DNA of 7,687 nt from an uncultured Bacteroidales bacterium (GTDB taxonomy: Bacteria > Bacteroidota > Bacteroidia > Bacteroidales > P3): positions 1-7,687 of the forward strand of contig ONOZ01000148.1 in NCBI GenBank assembly GCA_900319595.1, read 5' to 3'. The notes below the pieces were generated by a model that did not search any database, was not told where the DNA came from, and saw only the letters and a list, made by a program, of their open reading frames with translations. The stretch's first letter is position 1. Every line of letters begins with the position of its first letter. Made by a program: the position numbers and the translations under genes. Of the stretch, positions 6,028-7,687 are shown piece by piece.

Positions 6028-6068
6028 GAATATGACTAATGTTTTAAAATATAGAAAAATCAATAATT

Positions 6069-7687
6069 ATGAGTGAATTACAAAAATTACAAGAACAATT
6101 AAATGTTGGAAAAGAAGAGGTTTTTAATTATTTTTTATCAATGGGAATTGAAATAACTGATGATTCTCAATTAACATCTTTACACACAGATAGTTTTACT
6201 GCATTTTGGAAGAAGAAATTGCAAATGTTAGAGCAAGTTAATATGGACGAAACAAACGATGACACGTTATTAAAAAAATTAGTATCTTTAGGTGAAAATC
6301 ATTACAATATAGGTTCGTATAAAGAAGCGTTTGATTATTTTTTATTAGCATCTGAGAATGGCGATTTATATGCTTTGTATATGGTTGGGCGTTGTTTAGA
6401 AAACGATTTAGGAATAGCAGACACCACATCCAAAGCAATAGAATATTATTTACGCTGTGCACAAGCAGATTTCGGTAAAGCAATTTATAGATTAGCACAA
6501 TGCTATGAACAAGGATTGGGGGTAGAGCAAAACTATGGAGAGGCAGCACAATATTATAAACTTGCATTGAAACACGGATACAATACCCAACAGGATTATG
6601 ACCATATAGCGAGTATTGTACGTGCAAAATTTGTACAACAAGCAGAAAATGGCGATGCAAAAGGATATTTTCGTCTAGCATCTTATTTAGTAAAAAGACA
6701 AGGAAAGAGTTTCGATGACCCGCAAGTTAGAGAATACGTTACTTTGGCTGCACAATCAGGAGATTCTTCGGCTTTGTATCGTATGGGTTTGTATGCAGAG
6801 GACGAAAATAACGAAACTCAAGCAAAAGAATATTTTATTTCTGCGGCAAAGAATGGAAACACTCCAGCCTTATTACATTTGCAAGACAAATATGATGTAA
6901 ATGCTATGGATTTGATTGTAGATAATGCTGAGCAATTACTACATATGGGCGACTATTATTTGAAACGTGGCGACATTGACCAGGCTTTGAATTATTATAT
7001 GAAATCAGCAGAAAAGAATAACCCTCAGGCTCAATGCAAAATAGGTATGTTGTATATCAAATACCCTTCATACGAAACAGATTTGCAGAAAAATCACATC
7101 TATTGGCTAAAACTTGCTTGTCAGGGCGGAGATGCTGATGCTTATTATAGGTTAGGAATTTGTTATGAAGGTGGGGGTGATACAATAGTTGAAGAAGATA
7201 GAGCAAAGGCCTTTGAGTATTTTGAAAAATCTGCAAACTTGGGTCAAGTTTTGGCACAAAGTAAGTTAGGTTTTTATTATAAGCGAGGAATTGTGGTTGC
7301 AAAAGATTATGAAAAATCTTATAATTGGTATTTGCAAGCATCTCAAGCAGGACATGCTATTGCTCAAAATCAATTGGCTTTTTGTTATTTGAAAGGAGAA
7401 GGCGTTGAATTAGATAAGAACGAGGCATTTAATTGGTTCAAAAAGGCAGCCGAACAGAATCACTATATTGCATTGTATCAATTAGGACTGTGCTATATGT
7501 ACGGAACTGGTTGTGAAAAGGATTACGCATTGGCAAGAGAATGTTTTGAAAAGGCTTTGGATAACGGTTATGAGGCAGCACAAAAACAGTTAGGTGTATT
7601 GAATAGAATAGACAAGTTGAACGGAGAATCTAATGTTGATAAACTGAGAAGCAATTTTACAGTTGATAATTCCAAAATTGATATTGA
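6069..7687 (+). CDS. Sel1-repeat protein with IF-2-N-like N-terminus (3' end cut by window edge)
   Basis: Open frame of 539 codons from ATG to the right edge with no stop, so the true protein is longer. No signal peptide or membrane segment is seen, so it is probably cytoplasmic. Residues 1-50 form a small predicted helical domain (LQEQLNVGKEEVFNYFLSMG, then ITDDSQLTSL and a Phe/Trp-rich helix) resembling the N-terminal domain of Bacteroidetes initiation factor IF-2. Residues about 76-509 are roughly ten Sel1-like repeats of 35-44 residues, such as ALYQLGLCYMYGTGCEKDYA and the following ARECFEKALDNGYEAAQ. The repeats near residues 155-180 and 255-300 are degenerate. The sequence after 510 is polar and probably a linker to a further domain outside the window. 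Sel1 repeats are alpha-solenoids that bind partner proteins; the partner is unknown. It is divergent from hydF across 118 bases, with its own -7 box. The start has an A-rich leader and no other in-frame ATG gives the N-terminal domain. Confidence 0.88.
   Translation, partial: MSELQKLQEQLNVGKEEVFNYFLSMGIEITDDSQLTSLHTDSFTAFWKKKLQMLEQVNMDETNDDTLLKKLVSLGENHYNIGSYKEAFDYFLLASENGDLYALYMVGRCLENDLGIADTTSKAIEYYLRCAQADFGKAIYRLAQCYEQGLGVEQNYGEAAQYYKLALKHGYNTQQDYDHIASIVRAKFVQQAENGDAKGYFRLASYLVKRQGKSFDDPQVREYVTLAAQSGDSSALYRMGLYAEDENNETQAKEYFISAAKNGNTPALLHLQDKYDVNAMDLIVDNAEQLLHMGDYYLKRGDIDQALNYYMKSAEKNNPQAQCKIGMLYIKYPSYETDLQKNHIYWLKLACQGGDADAYYRLGICYEGGGDTIVEEDRAKAFEYFEKSANLGQVLAQSKLGFYYKRGIVVAKDYEKSYNWYLQASQAGHAIAQNQLAFCYLKGEGVELDKNEAFNWFKKAAEQNHYIALYQLGLCYMYGTGCEKDYALARECFEKALDNGYEAAQKQLGVLNRIDKLNGESNVDKLRSNFTVDNSKIDI
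6294..7595 (+). repeat. Array of about ten Sel1-like repeats
   Basis: Protein-level repeats of 35-44 residues with the pattern A-x-x-x-L-G-x-x-Y, then a G-x-G-V-type turn, then A-x-x-Y/W-x-x-x-A-A-x-x-G. The best copies lie near 6450-6570, 7130-7240, 7340-7460 and 7465-7580. They have diverged in DNA sequence, so they are an old array, not a recent tandem expansion. Confidence 0.85.

Noticed and set aside
6238..6681. 147-codon - strand frame and similar frames inside the Sel1 gene
   Set aside because: The + strand frame is open for 539 codons with clear Sel1 repeats, so the antisense frames are shadows.
6294..7595. Recent tandem duplication in the Sel1 gene
   Set aside because: The units vary in length and share little DNA identity, so they are ancient protein repeats.

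Overview
This AT-rich window (roughly one third G+C by eye) looks like a chromosomal segment of an anaerobic Bacteroidetes, probably an uncultured Bacteroidales. The reasons are A-rich leaders without Shine-Dalgarno sequences, promoter -7 boxes of the Bacteroidetes type (TAnnTTTG) in front of three genes, a HydF maturase that implies an [FeFe]-hydrogenase and hence anaerobic H2 metabolism, and a DUF4810/GNA1162-type lipoprotein pair. I see no transposase, integrase, phage gene, CRISPR array, tRNA or rRNA.

Left part, + strand (25-1304): pepE (alpha-aspartyl dipeptidase) is followed after 11 bases by a TsaC/YrdC-type threonylcarbamoyl-AMP synthase gene for tRNA t6A. They are probably co-transcribed. 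This pair ends 4 bases from the end of radA, which converges from the right.

Middle part, - strand (4469 down to 1309): a tight three-gene operon reads DUF4810 lipoprotein, then GNA1162/DUF799-family lipoprotein (ATGA overlap), then radA/sms (3-base gap). The second lipoprotein is much enlarged, with about 280 extra, very charged residues between the lipid anchor and the recognisable C-terminal domain. The CsgG-like third member usually found with this pair is not in the window. A -7 box sits so close to the first ATG that the operon mRNA may be leaderless.

Right part: hydF (4742-5950, -) is a stand-alone maturase gene without hydE or hydG beside it. Its cluster-binding motif has Gln where His is usual (QCGGC instead of HCGGC). 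Divergent from it, across a 118-base intergenic region with back-to-back promoter candidates, is a long Sel1-repeat gene that starts at 6069 and runs off the right edge (539 codons seen). Its first 50 residues resemble the small N-terminal domain of Bacteroidetes translation factor IF-2.

Most of the window is core metabolism and information processing. The less ordinary material is the lipoprotein operon, the HydF ligand variant, the IF-2-N-like/Sel1 fusion and the near-leaderless promoters.
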